NCBI RefSeq assembly: GCF_017948455.1
Contig: NZ_JAFFSU010000039.1
Location: forward strand, 1 to 48,666
From: Streptomyces sp. GESEQ-4
GTDB taxonomy: Bacteria > Actinomycetota > Actinomycetes > Streptomycetales > Streptomycetaceae
Direction of reading: 5' to 3'
Length of the DNA: 48,666 bases
The notes under the pieces are model-generated. The model was given only the letters and a program-made list of their open reading frames with translations. It did not search any database and was not told where the DNA came from. Shown here piece after piece: positions 32,643-40,903 of the stretch. Position 1 is the first letter of the stretch; every line of letters starts with the position of its first letter. The translations under genes were made by a program, and so were the position numbers.

Positions 32643-33581
32643 ATGAACGGCTCGAGGATCGCCGCCGTCGGCCATTACCAGCCCGCCAGGGTACTCACCA
32701 ACGAGGACCTGGCGGGCTTGGTCGACACCAGCGACGAGTGGATCACGAGCCGGGTGGGCATCCGGACGCGCCACATCGCCGGGCCCGACGAGCCGGTGGA
32801 CGAGCTGGCCGCGCACGCCGCCGCCAAGGCGCTCGCGGCGGCGGGCCTGACGCCCGCCGACATCGACCTGGTGCTGGTCGCCACGTCCACGGCCGTCGAC
32901 CGCTCCCCGAACATGGCCGCCCGGGTCGCGGCCCGGCTCGGCATCCCGTCGCCCGCCGCCATGGACATCAACGTCGTCTGCGCGGGCTTCACCCACGCGC
33001 TGGCCACGGCGGACCACGCCGTAAGGGCGGGAGCGGCCGTACGCGCCCTGGTCGTCGGCGCCGACAAGATGTCCGACGTCGCCGACTGGACCGACCGGAC
33101 CACCTGCGTCCTCGTCGGCGACGGGGCGGGGGCCGCCGTCGTCGAGGCCGCGGACGAGCCCGGGATAGGGCCGGTGCTGTGGGGCTCGGTGCCGGAGATG
33201 GGGCACGCCGTACGGATCGAGGGCACCCCGTCGCGGTTCGCGCAGGAGGGGCAGAGCGTCTACCGCTGGGCCACCACACAGCTGCCGCCGATCGCCCGCA
33301 AGGCCTGCGAGAAGGCCGGGCTCGCGCCCGAGGATCTCGCCGGGGTCGTCCTCCACCAGGCCAACCTGCGCATCATCGAGCCGCTCGCCGAGAAGATCGG
33401 CGCGGTCAACGCGGTCGTCGCCCGCGATGTCGCCGAGTCCGGCAACACCTCCGCCGCCAGCATCCCCCTCGCCCTGTCCAAGCTCGTCGAACAGGGCGCG
33501 ATCACCACCGGCGACCCGGTCCTGCTGTTCGGCTTCGGCGGCAATCTCTCGTACGCCGGACAGGTCGTCCGGTGCCCGTGA
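32643..33581 (+). CDS. Beta-ketoacyl-ACP synthase III (FabH-like)
   Basis: A 312-residue thiolase-fold condensing enzyme. The catalytic triad is complete: Cys113 (DINVVCAGFTHAL), His238 (VVLHQANLRII) and Asn268 (ESGNTSAASIPLAL). The N-terminal SDEWITSRVGIRTRHIA is typical FabH. It would condense a short acyl-CoA with malonyl-ACP, starting a fatty acid or natural-product chain. No ACP, FabD or polyketide gene is near, so its partner is unknown; it is probably a secondary FabH paralogue. GAGGGGGACC precedes the ATG. It sits between the formate carrier and the GntR regulator on the same strand. Confidence 0.93.
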   Translation: MNGSRIAAVGHYQPARVLTNEDLAGLVDTSDEWITSRVGIRTRHIAGPDEPVDELAAHAAAKALAAAGLTPADIDLVLVATSTAVDRSPNMAARVAARLGIPSPAAMDINVVCAGFTHALATADHAVRAGAAVRALVVGADKMSDVADWTDRTTCVLVGDGAGAAVVEAADEPGIGPVLWGSVPEMGHAVRIEGTPSRFAQEGQSVYRWATTQLPPIARKACEKAGLAPEDLAGVVLHQANLRIIEPLAEKIGAVNAVVARDVAESGNTSAASIPLALSKLVEQGAITTGDPVLLFGFGGNLSYAGQVVRCP

Positions 33582-33622
33582 CGAGGGCAACTCCGCGTTC
33601 CCCTGGCGTCGGTGCGCCGTAG

Positions 33623-33633
33623 ACTGTAGACGA
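33623..33633 (+). promoter_or_regulatory. GntR box and -10 region of the GntR gene
   Basis: ACTGTAGACGA, matching the minus-strand site in the FDH/carrier promoter (ACTGTAGACAA) at 10 of 11 positions. A preceding TAGACT (33620-33625) fits a Streptomyces -10 hexamer, so the box overlaps the promoter, and AGACAATT follows seven bases on. This arrangement suggests autorepression. Confidence 0.65.
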
Positions 33634-33664
33634 AAGACAATTCAGGCCGAGGAGGGGGACCGCG

Positions 33665-34342
33665 ATGTTGTCGACAGGACTGCCGCAGGGGGCCGTACCC
33701 AAGCTCGAACGACCCGGACCGCTGCGCGACCGCGTCTATGAGGCACTGCTCGAACTCATCACCACCCGCGCCCTCCAGCCCGGCCAGCATCTGGTCGAGA
33801 GCGAACTCGCAGGCCATCTCGGCGTGTCGCGTCAGCCGGTGCGGGAGGCGCTGCAGCGCCTGAACACCGAGGGCTGGGTCGATCTGCGGCCCGCGCAGGG
33901 CGCGTTCGTGCACGAGCCGACCGAGGAGGAGGCCGACCAGCTCCTCACGGTCCGGACGCTCCTGGAGGCCGAGGCCGCCCGGCTCGCCGCCGCCAACGCG
34001 GGCAGCGCCGGCATCACCACGCTGGAAGAGCTGTGTGCGGAGGGCGAGAAGGCCGTCGCCGCCGACGACGTGGACGGCGCCGTCGCCATGAACGCCCGCT
34101 TCCACGCCAAGGTCATGGAGCTGGCCGGCAACGCGGTCCTCGCCGAACTCGCCGCCCAGGTCGACCGCCGCGTCCGCTGGTACTACACGCCGATCGCCCG
34201 CCAGCGCGGCCGGCAGTCCTGGATCGAGCACCGCGAGCTGATCGCCGCGATCTCGGAGCGGGACGAGGAGCGTGCCACCCAGCTGATGCGGGACCACACC
34301 GAGCACACGCGGCGGTCGTATCACGCACGGGCGAAGTCCTGA
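33665..34342 (+). CDS. GntR-family regulator, FCD (FadR) subfamily
   Basis: A 225-residue regulator. Residues 17-80 are the GntR winged HTH (LRDRVYEALLELITTRALQP, then VSRQPVREALQRLNTEGWVD). Residues 90-215 are an all-helical FCD domain (LLTVRTLLEAEAARLAAANA, then NARFHAKVMELAGN and EHRELIAAISERDEERATQL) with the Asp/Asn-His-His set that binds metal and a carboxylate ligand. Effectors of this subfamily are usually organic acids. GAGGAGGGGGACCGCG precedes the ATG. A box in its promoter recurs in the FDH/OFA divergent promoter, so formate, oxalate or another acid is a candidate effector. Confidence 0.92.
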   Translation: MLSTGLPQGAVPKLERPGPLRDRVYEALLELITTRALQPGQHLVESELAGHLGVSRQPVREALQRLNTEGWVDLRPAQGAFVHEPTEEEADQLLTVRTLLEAEAARLAAANAGSAGITTLEELCAEGEKAVAADDVDGAVAMNARFHAKVMELAGNAVLAELAAQVDRRVRWYYTPIARQRGRQSWIEHRELIAAISERDEERATQLMRDHTEHTRRSYHARAKS

Positions 34343-34380
34343 GCCGGTAGCTGCCGTTCGCTCCGACAGGGACTTCTCAC

Positions 34381-34414
34381 GCCGACCTTTGTCCTGTGAG
34401 TGGAGAAAGTCGGC
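34381..34414. promoter_or_regulatory. Dyad upstream of the ROK regulator
   Basis: Arms GCCGAC(C)TTT and AAAGTCGGC, 34 bp end to end, centred about 115 bp before the ROK start. ROK repressors often control their own operon through inverted repeats like this. The extra C in the left arm and the long spacer lower confidence. Confidence 0.45.
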
Positions 34415-34512
34415 AGCAATCTCTGCACGGATTCTTCCCAGGGCCGCCGACCGCTGCTACGTTCCACTCGAAAGCCCGGCAACTGGTGGCCGAGTGAGGC
34501 GGGGAGGGGCTC

Positions 34513-35703
34513 GTGAGACGCATGACGGCACGACCCGCGAACGCCCATCAGGCCCGTCTGCTCCTGCTGCTCAGGGACGGCGGTCCCAACTCACGGGCCC
34601 AGCTGGGTGATCAGGTCGATCTGTCACGGTCGAAGCTGGCCGTGGAGGTGGACCGGCTCCTGGAGACCGGCCTCGTCGTGGCCGACGGACTCGCCGCCTC
34701 GCGCGGCGGCCGTCGCTCCCACAACGTCCGCCTGAACCCGGGACTGCGTTTCCTCGGCGTCGACATCGGCGCGACCTCGGTCGACGTCGCGGTCACCAAC
34801 GCCGAGCTGGAGATCCTCGGCCATCTCAACCAGCCCATGGACGTACGCGAGGGCCCGGTCGCGGTCTTCGAGCAAGTACTCGCCATGGCCGCGAAGTTGA
34901 GGGCCACGGGGCTCGCGGAGGGCTTCGACGGCGCCGGTATCGGCGTCCCGGGGCCGGTCCGCTACCCCGAGGGTGTGCCGGTGGCTCCGCCGATCATGCC
35001 GGGCTGGGACGGCTTCCCGGTACGGGAGGCGCTCAGTCAGGAACTCGGCTGCCCGGTCATGGTCGACAACGACGTGAACCTGATGGCGATGGGGGAGCAG
35101 CACGCCGGCGTCGCCCGGACCGTGGCCGACTTCCTCTGCGTCAAGATCGGTACCGGTATCGGCTGCGGCATCGTCGTCGGCGGCACCGTCTACCGAGGTA
35201 CGACCGGCAGCGCGGGCGACATCGGGCACATCCAGGCCGTGCCCGACGGCCGACCCTGCGCCTGCGGCAACCGGGGCTGCCTGGAAGCCCACTTCAGCGG
35301 CGCCGCGCTGGCCCGGGACGCCATCGAGGCGGCCCAGCAGGGCCGTTCGGCGGAACTCGCCGCGCGCCTCGAGGCGAACGGCACCCTGACCGCCGCGGAC
35401 GTCGCCGCCGCGGCTGCCGCGGGTGACGCCACCTCCCTCGACCTGATCCGTGAGGGCGGCAACCGCGTCGGCCAGGTCATCGCCGGACTCGTCTCCTTCT
35501 TCAACCCCGGCCTGTTGGTGATCGGCGGTGGAGTGACCGGCCTCGGCCACACCCTGCTCGCCGCGCTCCGCACCCAGGTCTACCGCCAGTCGCTGCCTCT
35601 GGCGACCGGCAACCTGCCCATCGTTCTAGGGGAGTTGGGCCCCACCGCCGGAGTCATCGGCGCGGCCCGGCTCATCAGCGACCACCTGTTCTCACCCGCG
35701 TAA
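34513..35703 (+). CDS. ROK-family transcriptional regulator (NagC/XylR-like)
   Basis: A 396-residue sugar-sensing regulator. Residues 12-60 form a MarR-like winged HTH (LLLLLRDGGPNSRAQLGDQV, then DLSRSKLAVEVDRLLETGLV). Residues 78-390 are the sugar-kinase-like ROK domain with LGVDIGATSVDVAV (phosphate-loop like), the catalytic-type Asp187 in VMVDNDVNLMAM, His239, and the zinc motif PCACGNRGCLEAH (Cys249, 251, 256). The GTG at 34513 follows GGGGAGGGG; an ATG three codons on is an alternative. It heads the ABC transporter operon, 113 bp upstream of the ATPase gene, and is presumably its repressor with a sugar as inducer. Confidence 0.93.
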   Translation: MRRMTARPANAHQARLLLLLRDGGPNSRAQLGDQVDLSRSKLAVEVDRLLETGLVVADGLAASRGGRRSHNVRLNPGLRFLGVDIGATSVDVAVTNAELEILGHLNQPMDVREGPVAVFEQVLAMAAKLRATGLAEGFDGAGIGVPGPVRYPEGVPVAPPIMPGWDGFPVREALSQELGCPVMVDNDVNLMAMGEQHAGVARTVADFLCVKIGTGIGCGIVVGGTVYRGTTGSAGDIGHIQAVPDGRPCACGNRGCLEAHFSGAALARDAIEAAQQGRSAELAARLEANGTLTAADVAAAAAAGDATSLDLIREGGNRVGQVIAGLVSFFNPGLLVIGGGVTGLGHTLLAALRTQVYRQSLPLATGNLPIVLGELGPTAGVIGAARLISDHLFSPA

Positions 35704-35816
35704 GCAGCACCTTCGACAGGCACCTCAAGCACAGCGCCCCTGATTTGCCCTGCCCTGAACACGCATGCCCGCACGCGCCCTGCAACCGGCCCGCACGCCC
35801 GCCAAGGGGAAGCCAC

Positions 35817-37334
35817 ATGGCACCAGAATCTCCGCTGCTCAGCATGTCCGGCATCACCAAGTCGTTCCCCGGAGTCCGGGCCCTGGACGGCGTCGACCTC
35901 GACGTCCAGGCCGGTGAAGTGCACTGCCTCCTCGGCCAGAACGGAGCCGGGAAGTCCACGCTGATCAAGGTCCTGGCCGGCGCTCACCAGCCGGACACCG
36001 GCACGATCCACTGGCGCGGCGAACCGGTCACGCTCCGCTCGCCCATCGCCGCCATGCGCCTCGGCATCGCCACCATCTACCAGGAACTCGACCTGGTGGA
36101 GCACCTGTCGGTGGCCGAGAACGTCCACCTCGGCCATGAACCCACGGCCGCCGGTTTCGTCGTACGACGCAAGACCGCACGTGAGTCGACGGCCGCGCTG
36201 CTACGGCGGCTCGGGCACCCGGAGATCGATCCGGCGCGGCTGGTCGGGGAGTTGTCGGCGGCCCAGCAGCAGATCGTGTCGATGGCGCGGGCGCTCTCCC
36301 ACGACGTACGGCTCATCGTGATGGACGAGCCGTCCGCGGCGCTCGACCCCGACGAGGTCGACAACCTCTTCCGGATCGTGGGGGACCTGACCGCCGACGG
36401 GGTGGCCGTCGTCTACATCTCGCACCGTCTGGAGGAGATCCGCCGCATCGGCGACCGGGTGACCGTGCTGAAGGACGGGCGGGCGGTGGCGGTCGGGCTG
36501 CCCGCGAAGTCCACGCCGACACGCGACGTCGTGGCGCTGATGACCGGGCGGAACGTCGAGTACGTCTTCCCCGACCGGCCTGCGCAAGATGCTTCCGGGA
36601 GTCCGCTGCTGGAGGTGCAAGGGCTGGCCAGGGAAGGCGAGTTCGAGCGCCTCGACCTGACCGTGTACCCCGGAGAGATCGTCGGTCTGGCGGGTCTGGT
36701 CGGCTCCGGCCGCTCCGAGATCCTGGAGACGATCTACGGCGCCCGCAAACCCACCTCCGGTCAGGTCCGCGTCGACGGGCGGGCGCTCAGGCCCGGCAGT
36801 GTGCGGGCCGCCGTCCGCGCCGGGCTCGGCCTGGCGCCCGAGGAGCGCAAGGCGCAGGCGCTGCTGATGCTGGAGTCCGTCACCCGCAATGTGTCGGTCT
36901 CCTCCATGTCCCGCTTCTCGCGCGGCGGCTGGATGGACCACGGCGCCGAGCTGAAGGCGGCGCGGGCCGCCACACGCGAGCTGTCGCTGCGCCCCGACAA
37001 CCCCTCGGTGCCGGTGCGCACCCTGTCCGGCGGCAACCAGCAGAAAGCGGTCCTCGCCCGCTGGCTGCTGCGCGGCTGCCGGGTGCTGCTGCTCGACGAA
37101 CCGACCCGGGGCGTCGACGTCGGCGCCCGGGCCGAGCTGTACGCGGTGATCCGCCGTCTCGCCGACGAAGGACTCGGCGTGCTGCTGGTCTCCAGCGAGG
37201 TGCCCGAGGTGCTGGGCCTCGCCGACCGCGTCCTGGTGTTGCGCGAGGGGCGTGTCGTACACGAGGCGCCCGCCCGTGAACTCGACGAACACCGTGTACT
37301 CGACCTCGTCATGGAAGGAAGTCCGGCGTCATGA
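35817..37334 (+). CDS. Sugar ABC transporter ATP-binding protein, RbsA/MglA type
   Basis: A 505-residue protein with two ABC domains in one chain, the CUT2 pattern. Domain 1 has Walker A LLGQNGAGKSTLIKVL, signature ELSAAQQQIVSMARAL and Walker B VRLIVMDEPSAALD. Domain 2 has a degenerate Walker A (LAGLVGSGRSEILETI), signature LSGGNQQKAVLARWLL and Walker B VLLLDEPTRGVDVGA. The second site is probably inactive, as in RbsA. AAGGGGAAG precedes the ATG at 35817. Its last four bases overlap the permease start (ATGA). Confidence 0.96.
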   Translation: MAPESPLLSMSGITKSFPGVRALDGVDLDVQAGEVHCLLGQNGAGKSTLIKVLAGAHQPDTGTIHWRGEPVTLRSPIAAMRLGIATIYQELDLVEHLSVAENVHLGHEPTAAGFVVRRKTARESTAALLRRLGHPEIDPARLVGELSAAQQQIVSMARALSHDVRLIVMDEPSAALDPDEVDNLFRIVGDLTADGVAVVYISHRLEEIRRIGDRVTVLKDGRAVAVGLPAKSTPTRDVVALMTGRNVEYVFPDRPAQDASGSPLLEVQGLAREGEFERLDLTVYPGEIVGLAGLVGSGRSEILETIYGARKPTSGQVRVDGRALRPGSVRAAVRAGLGLAPEERKAQALLMLESVTRNVSVSSMSRFSRGGWMDHGAELKAARAATRELSLRPDNPSVPVRTLSGGNQQKAVLARWLLRGCRVLLLDEPTRGVDVGARAELYAVIRRLADEGLGVLLVSSEVPEVLGLADRVLVLREGRVVHEAPARELDEHRVLDLVMEGSPAS

Positions 37335-38350
37335 CGCAGCACGTCTCCCCGCCCCGGGGCGGCACCGACAAGACGGTCCCGGTGGGCGAACCCCCCGCCT
37401 GGCGAGGGATATTGGTCCGCCCCGACGTCCGCACGCTCTCCCTGCTCGGCGTACTCGCCGCGCTGATCCTGATCGGCGGTATCACCAAGCCCGACGAGTT
37501 CCTCGACACCCGCAACCTCCAACTCGTCCTCACCCAGGGCTCGGTGATCGGCGTCGTCACGGTCGGGATGACCTTCGTCATCGTCTCCGGCGGCATCGAT
37601 CTCTCCGTCGGCGCGATCGTCGCTCTCGCCTCGGTCTGGGCGACCACCGTCGCCACCCAGGAGTACGGCTTCGCGGGTATCCTGTTCACGGCGGTGATCG
37701 TCGGAGTGGGCTGCGGTCTGGTCAACGGCCTGCTCATCGCGTACGGCGGGATGGTCCCGTTCATCGCCACCCTCGCCATGCTGGCCTCGGCGCGCGGGCT
37801 CGCCCTCCAGATCACCGACGGCAAGACCCAGATCGTCACGGTGCCGTCCGTCCTGGACCTCGGCGAGCGCGACGCGTACATCCTCGGCATCCCGCCGCTC
37901 GTGATGGTCTTCGCCGTCGTCACGATCATCGGCTGGCTGATTCTGAACCGCACCACCTTCGGCCGCCGCACCGTCGCAGTCGGCGGCAACGCGGAGGCCG
38001 CCCGGCTCGCCGGCATCGACGTACGCCGCCAGCGGCTGTACCTCTACCTGCTGTCCGGACTGTGCTGCGGCATCGCCGCCTTCCTGCTGATCGTCCTGGC
38101 CGGCTCGGGCCAGAACACCAACGGCAACCTGTACGAGCTCGACGCCATCGCGGCCGCGATCATCGGCGGCACGCTGCTGAGCGGGGGCCGCGGCACCATC
38201 GTCGGCTCGGTGCTCGGCGTTCTGATCTTCACCACGATCACCAACATCTTCGCCCTGAACAACCTGCAGAGCGACGTCCAGCAGATCGCCAAGGGCGCGA
38301 TCATCGTCGCCGCCGTGCTGGTCCAGCGCCGTACAGCGAGCACGACTTGA
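37331..38350 (+). CDS. Sugar ABC transporter permease, RbsC type
   Basis: A 339-residue inner-membrane permease with about eight to ten hydrophobic segments. The CUT2 family block GGIDLSVGAIVALASVWATT is present, with VGMTFVIVSGGIDLSVG before it, NRTTFGRRTVAVGGNAEAAR as the cytoplasmic coupling loop, and LDAIAAAIIGGTLLSGGRGT near the C-terminus. It starts in an ATGA overlap with the ATPase gene. It forms a homodimer channel with the dual ATPase. Confidence 0.95.
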   Translation: MTQHVSPPRGGTDKTVPVGEPPAWRGILVRPDVRTLSLLGVLAALILIGGITKPDEFLDTRNLQLVLTQGSVIGVVTVGMTFVIVSGGIDLSVGAIVALASVWATTVATQEYGFAGILFTAVIVGVGCGLVNGLLIAYGGMVPFIATLAMLASARGLALQITDGKTQIVTVPSVLDLGERDAYILGIPPLVMVFAVVTIIGWLILNRTTFGRRTVAVGGNAEAARLAGIDVRRQRLYLYLLSGLCCGIAAFLLIVLAGSGQNTNGNLYELDAIAAAIIGGTLLSGGRGTIVGSVLGVLIFTTITNIFALNNLQSDVQQIAKGAIIVAAVLVQRRTASTT

Positions 38351-38367
38351 GGAAAGGGTTCAGTGAT

Positions 38368-39408
38368 ATGTCACATCTCACCAGTCGCAGAGGGCTGCTC
38401 TTCGGGGCCGCCGCCGTATCCACCGGAGCCCTCCTCGCAGGTTGCACGAGTAACGAGTCGAGCAACGACGAGCCGGCCGCGAACGACCAGCCGGCCGCCG
38501 AAGACAAGCCCGGCAAGCCCGTCACCATCGGCTTCGCCGGCCCGCAGGCCGACCACGGCTGGCTCAACGCGATCAACGACAACGCCAAGAACCGGGCGAA
38601 GAAGTACTCCGATGTCACCCTGGAGATCACCGAGGGCTCCAACGACACCGCCCAGCAGATCGGCCAGATCGAGACCCTGATCAACAAGAAGGTCGACGTC
38701 CTGGTGATCCTGCCCGCCGACGGCAAGGCGCTCACTCAGGTCGGGTTGCAGGCGATGCGCGCGAACATTCCCGTCGTCAACCTCGACCGGATCTTCAACA
38801 CCCCGCAGGCGTACCGCTGCTGGATCGGCGGCGACAACTACGGCATGGGCCTCAACGCCGGCCACTACATCGGCGAGAAGCTCAAGGGGAAGTCGGGCGC
38901 CCGCGTCATCGAGCTGGCCGGCCTGGACAACCTGGAGCTGACCCAGCAGCGCACGCAGGGCTTCGACGACGCGCTGAAGAACTACCCCAACGTCAAGAAG
39001 GTGGCCCGTCAGGCGGCCGAGTTCACGGTGGAGTCCGGGCAGGCCAAGATGGCCCAGCTCCTGCAGGCCCAGCCGAAGTTCGACGCCCTGTGGAACCACG
39101 ACGACGACCAGGGCGTGGGCGCCCTGCGCGCCATCGAGCAGGCCGGACGGGACGACTTCCTGATGGTCGGCGGGGCAGGCGCGCTCTCCGCCTTCCAGGC
39201 CATCAAGCAGGACGACGGCGTGCTGAAGGCGACCGTCCTCTACCCGCCGACCATGGCCGCGTCCGCGATCGACCTCGCCCGCGCGCTCGGCCAGGGCAAG
39301 GGCGTCGGCGGCCTCGCCGAGTTCGAGATCCCGGCCTCGCTGACCTTGTACTCGGCCGTCGTCGACAAGACCAACATCGACCAGTACATGTCCACCGGCT
39401 TCAAGTAA
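38368..39408 (+). CDS. Sugar ABC transporter substrate-binding lipoprotein (CUT2)
   Basis: A 346-residue periplasmic-binding-protein-fold lipoprotein. The signal TSRRGLLFGAAAVSTGALLA carries twin Arg7-Arg8 and ends in the lipobox LLAGC with Cys26, so it is a Tat-exported lipoprotein. After an acidic linker the mature fold starts VTIGFAGPQADHGWLNAIND, with EGSNDTAQQIGQIETLINKK, DVLVILPADGKALTQVGLQA and NLDRIFNTPQAYRCWIGGDN, matching ribose/galactose-type binding proteins. AGGAAAGGG precedes the ATG. A strong terminator-like hairpin follows its stop, which may make the binding protein more abundant than later gene products. Confidence 0.95.
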   Translation: MSHLTSRRGLLFGAAAVSTGALLAGCTSNESSNDEPAANDQPAAEDKPGKPVTIGFAGPQADHGWLNAINDNAKNRAKKYSDVTLEITEGSNDTAQQIGQIETLINKKVDVLVILPADGKALTQVGLQAMRANIPVVNLDRIFNTPQAYRCWIGGDNYGMGLNAGHYIGEKLKGKSGARVIELAGLDNLELTQQRTQGFDDALKNYPNVKKVARQAAEFTVESGQAKMAQLLQAQPKFDALWNHDDDQGVGALRAIEQAGRDDFLMVGGAGALSAFQAIKQDDGVLKATVLYPPTMAASAIDLARALGQGKGVGGLAEFEIPASLTLYSAVVDKTNIDQYMSTGFK

Positions 39409-39425
39409 GCGCGCCCCGCGCACCC

Positions 39426-39454
39426 GGGTCCGGCCCGCGCACCGGGCCGGACCC
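39426..39454 (+). terminator. Strong hairpin after the binding-protein gene
   Basis: Perfect 11-bp stem GGGTCCGGCCC (39426-39436) and GGGCCGGACCC (39444-39454) with a 7-base loop, 17 bp after the stop codon, without T-tract. It divides the transporter genes from the metabolic genes and could be a partial terminator or an mRNA-stabilising structure. Confidence 0.7.
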
Positions 39455-39510
39455 AGGGGGTGTCTGATGGATCAGGCCGGCTTCAAGAGAGGTGCGTTCT
39501 GGCCGAGTCG

Positions 39511-39546
39511 AGCGGGGGCGCGCGAGCGCATTCGAGCGTGGGGGAG
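39511..39546. repeat. REP-like palindrome, second copy
   Basis: GAGCGGGGGCGCGCGAGCGC followed by ATTCGAGCGTGGGGGAG. The right 15 bases TTCGAGCGTGGGGGA and the inner GCGCGAGC are the same as in the copy inside the PL11 gene at 1083-1131. Here it lies in the 254-bp gap before the oxidoreductase gene. Confidence 0.55.
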
Positions 39547-39662
39547 TCGGCGACCGACGACAACGCTGCCGATGTGCGTGCCAGGCCCCGCGACCCCGGC
39601 CGGATCCACAAGACACCCCTTGACACCCCCCACCGCGCCACGACGACGAGGAGGACCACTCC

Positions 39663-40889
39663 ATGGGACAGCCGAACCCGCCCGAGGGAGCAGAGGGAGC
39701 CGGGGGAGCCGAGCCCGACAAGCCGCCGCTGCGTGTCGGCATGGTCGGTTACGCCTTCATGGGCGCCGCCCATTCCCAGGGCTGGCGGACCGCGGGCCGT
39801 GTCTTCGATCTTCCCCTGCGCCCGGCGCTGACCGCGATCTGCGGACGGGACGCGGCCGCCGTACGCGCGGCGGCCGACCGGCACGGCTGGGCGTCGGCCG
39901 AGACCGACTGGCGGGCCCTGATCGCACGGGACGACATCGACCTCGTCGACATCTGCACCCCCGGCGACAGTCATGCCGAGATCGCCCTCGCCGCGCTGGC
40001 CGCCGGCAAGCACGTCCTGTGCGAGAAGCCCCTCGCGAACACCGTCGAGGAAGCGGAAGCCATGACGGCGGCTGCTCAGGAGGCGGCGGGCCGTGGCCAG
40101 TTGGCGATGGTCGGCTTCAACTACCGCCGGGTACCCGCCACGGCGCTCGCCCGGCGGATGGTCGCCGACGGCAAGCTCGGCAACCTGCGCCACGTCAGGG
40201 TGACGTACCTTCAGGACTGGCTCGTAGACCCGGAGTTCCCGCTGACCTGGCGGCTGCGCAAGGAGCTGGCCGGCTCGGGCTCCCTCGGCGACCTGGGTGC
40301 CCACATCGTCGACCTCGCGCAGTATCTGACGGGGGAGCAGCTGGCCGGGGTGTCCGCGCTCACGGAGACGTTCGTGCGGGAACGCCCGCTGCCGGGCGGG
40401 GCCGTGAAGGGCCTGTCCGCGGTGTCGGCCGAGGGCACCGGCCCGGTCACCGTCGACGACGCCGCCCTGTTCACCGGCCGCTTCCCCTCCGGCGCCCTCG
40501 CCTCCTTCGAGGCGACCCGGTACGCCACCGGCCGCAAGAACGCCCTGCGCATCGAACTCAACGGCGAGCGCGGCTCGTTGGCCTTCGACCTGGAGCGCCT
40601 CAACGAGCTGGAGTACCACGACGGTACGGAGCCCGGCACGCACGCCGGCTTCCGCCGCATCCTCGTCACCGAACCCGACCACCCCTACCTGGAGGCCTGG
40701 TGGCCGCCCGGCCACGGCCTCGGCTACGAGCACACCTTCGTCCACCAGGCCCGCGACCTCGTCCACGCCATCGCCGAGAGCCGCCCGCCGGAACCGTCCT
40801 TCGCGGACGGCCTCCAGGTGCAGCGCGTCCTGGCAGCGGTCGAGGAGAGCGCCGAGAAGAACTCCGTCTACACACCCATCGCCGTCTGA
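39663..40889 (+). CDS. Gfo/Idh/MocA family oxidoreductase
   Basis: A 408-residue NAD(P)-dependent sugar dehydrogenase. After a 22-residue Gly/Glu-rich extension the Rossmann motif is LRVGMVGYAFMGAAHSQGWR. EKPLANT at 121-127 holds the family's catalytic Lys122; GSLGDLGAHIVDLAQYLTGE supplies the Asp and His of the second catalytic block. Such enzymes oxidise sugar hydroxyls at C3, among other reactions, and are the ThuB-type partners of ThuA proteins. GAGGAGG precedes the ATG. No signal peptide, so it is cytosolic. It lies 14 bp from the isomerase gene and in the same operon as a ThuA-DUF1080 gene. Confidence 0.94.
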   Translation: MGQPNPPEGAEGAGGAEPDKPPLRVGMVGYAFMGAAHSQGWRTAGRVFDLPLRPALTAICGRDAAAVRAAADRHGWASAETDWRALIARDDIDLVDICTPGDSHAEIALAALAAGKHVLCEKPLANTVEEAEAMTAAAQEAAGRGQLAMVGFNYRRVPATALARRMVADGKLGNLRHVRVTYLQDWLVDPEFPLTWRLRKELAGSGSLGDLGAHIVDLAQYLTGEQLAGVSALTETFVRERPLPGGAVKGLSAVSAEGTGPVTVDDAALFTGRFPSGALASFEATRYATGRKNALRIELNGERGSLAFDLERLNELEYHDGTEPGTHAGFRRILVTEPDHPYLEAWWPPGHGLGYEHTFVHQARDLVHAIAESRPPEPSFADGLQVQRVLAAVEESAEKNSVYTPIAV

Positions 40890-40903
40890 GGAGGCATTGC
40901 TCC

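Noticed and set aside
38368..38450. Purely Sec-type lipoprotein signal on the binding protein
   Set aside because: TSRRGLLFGA has the twin-arginine pattern, so Tat export is more likely, although Sec cannot be excluded.
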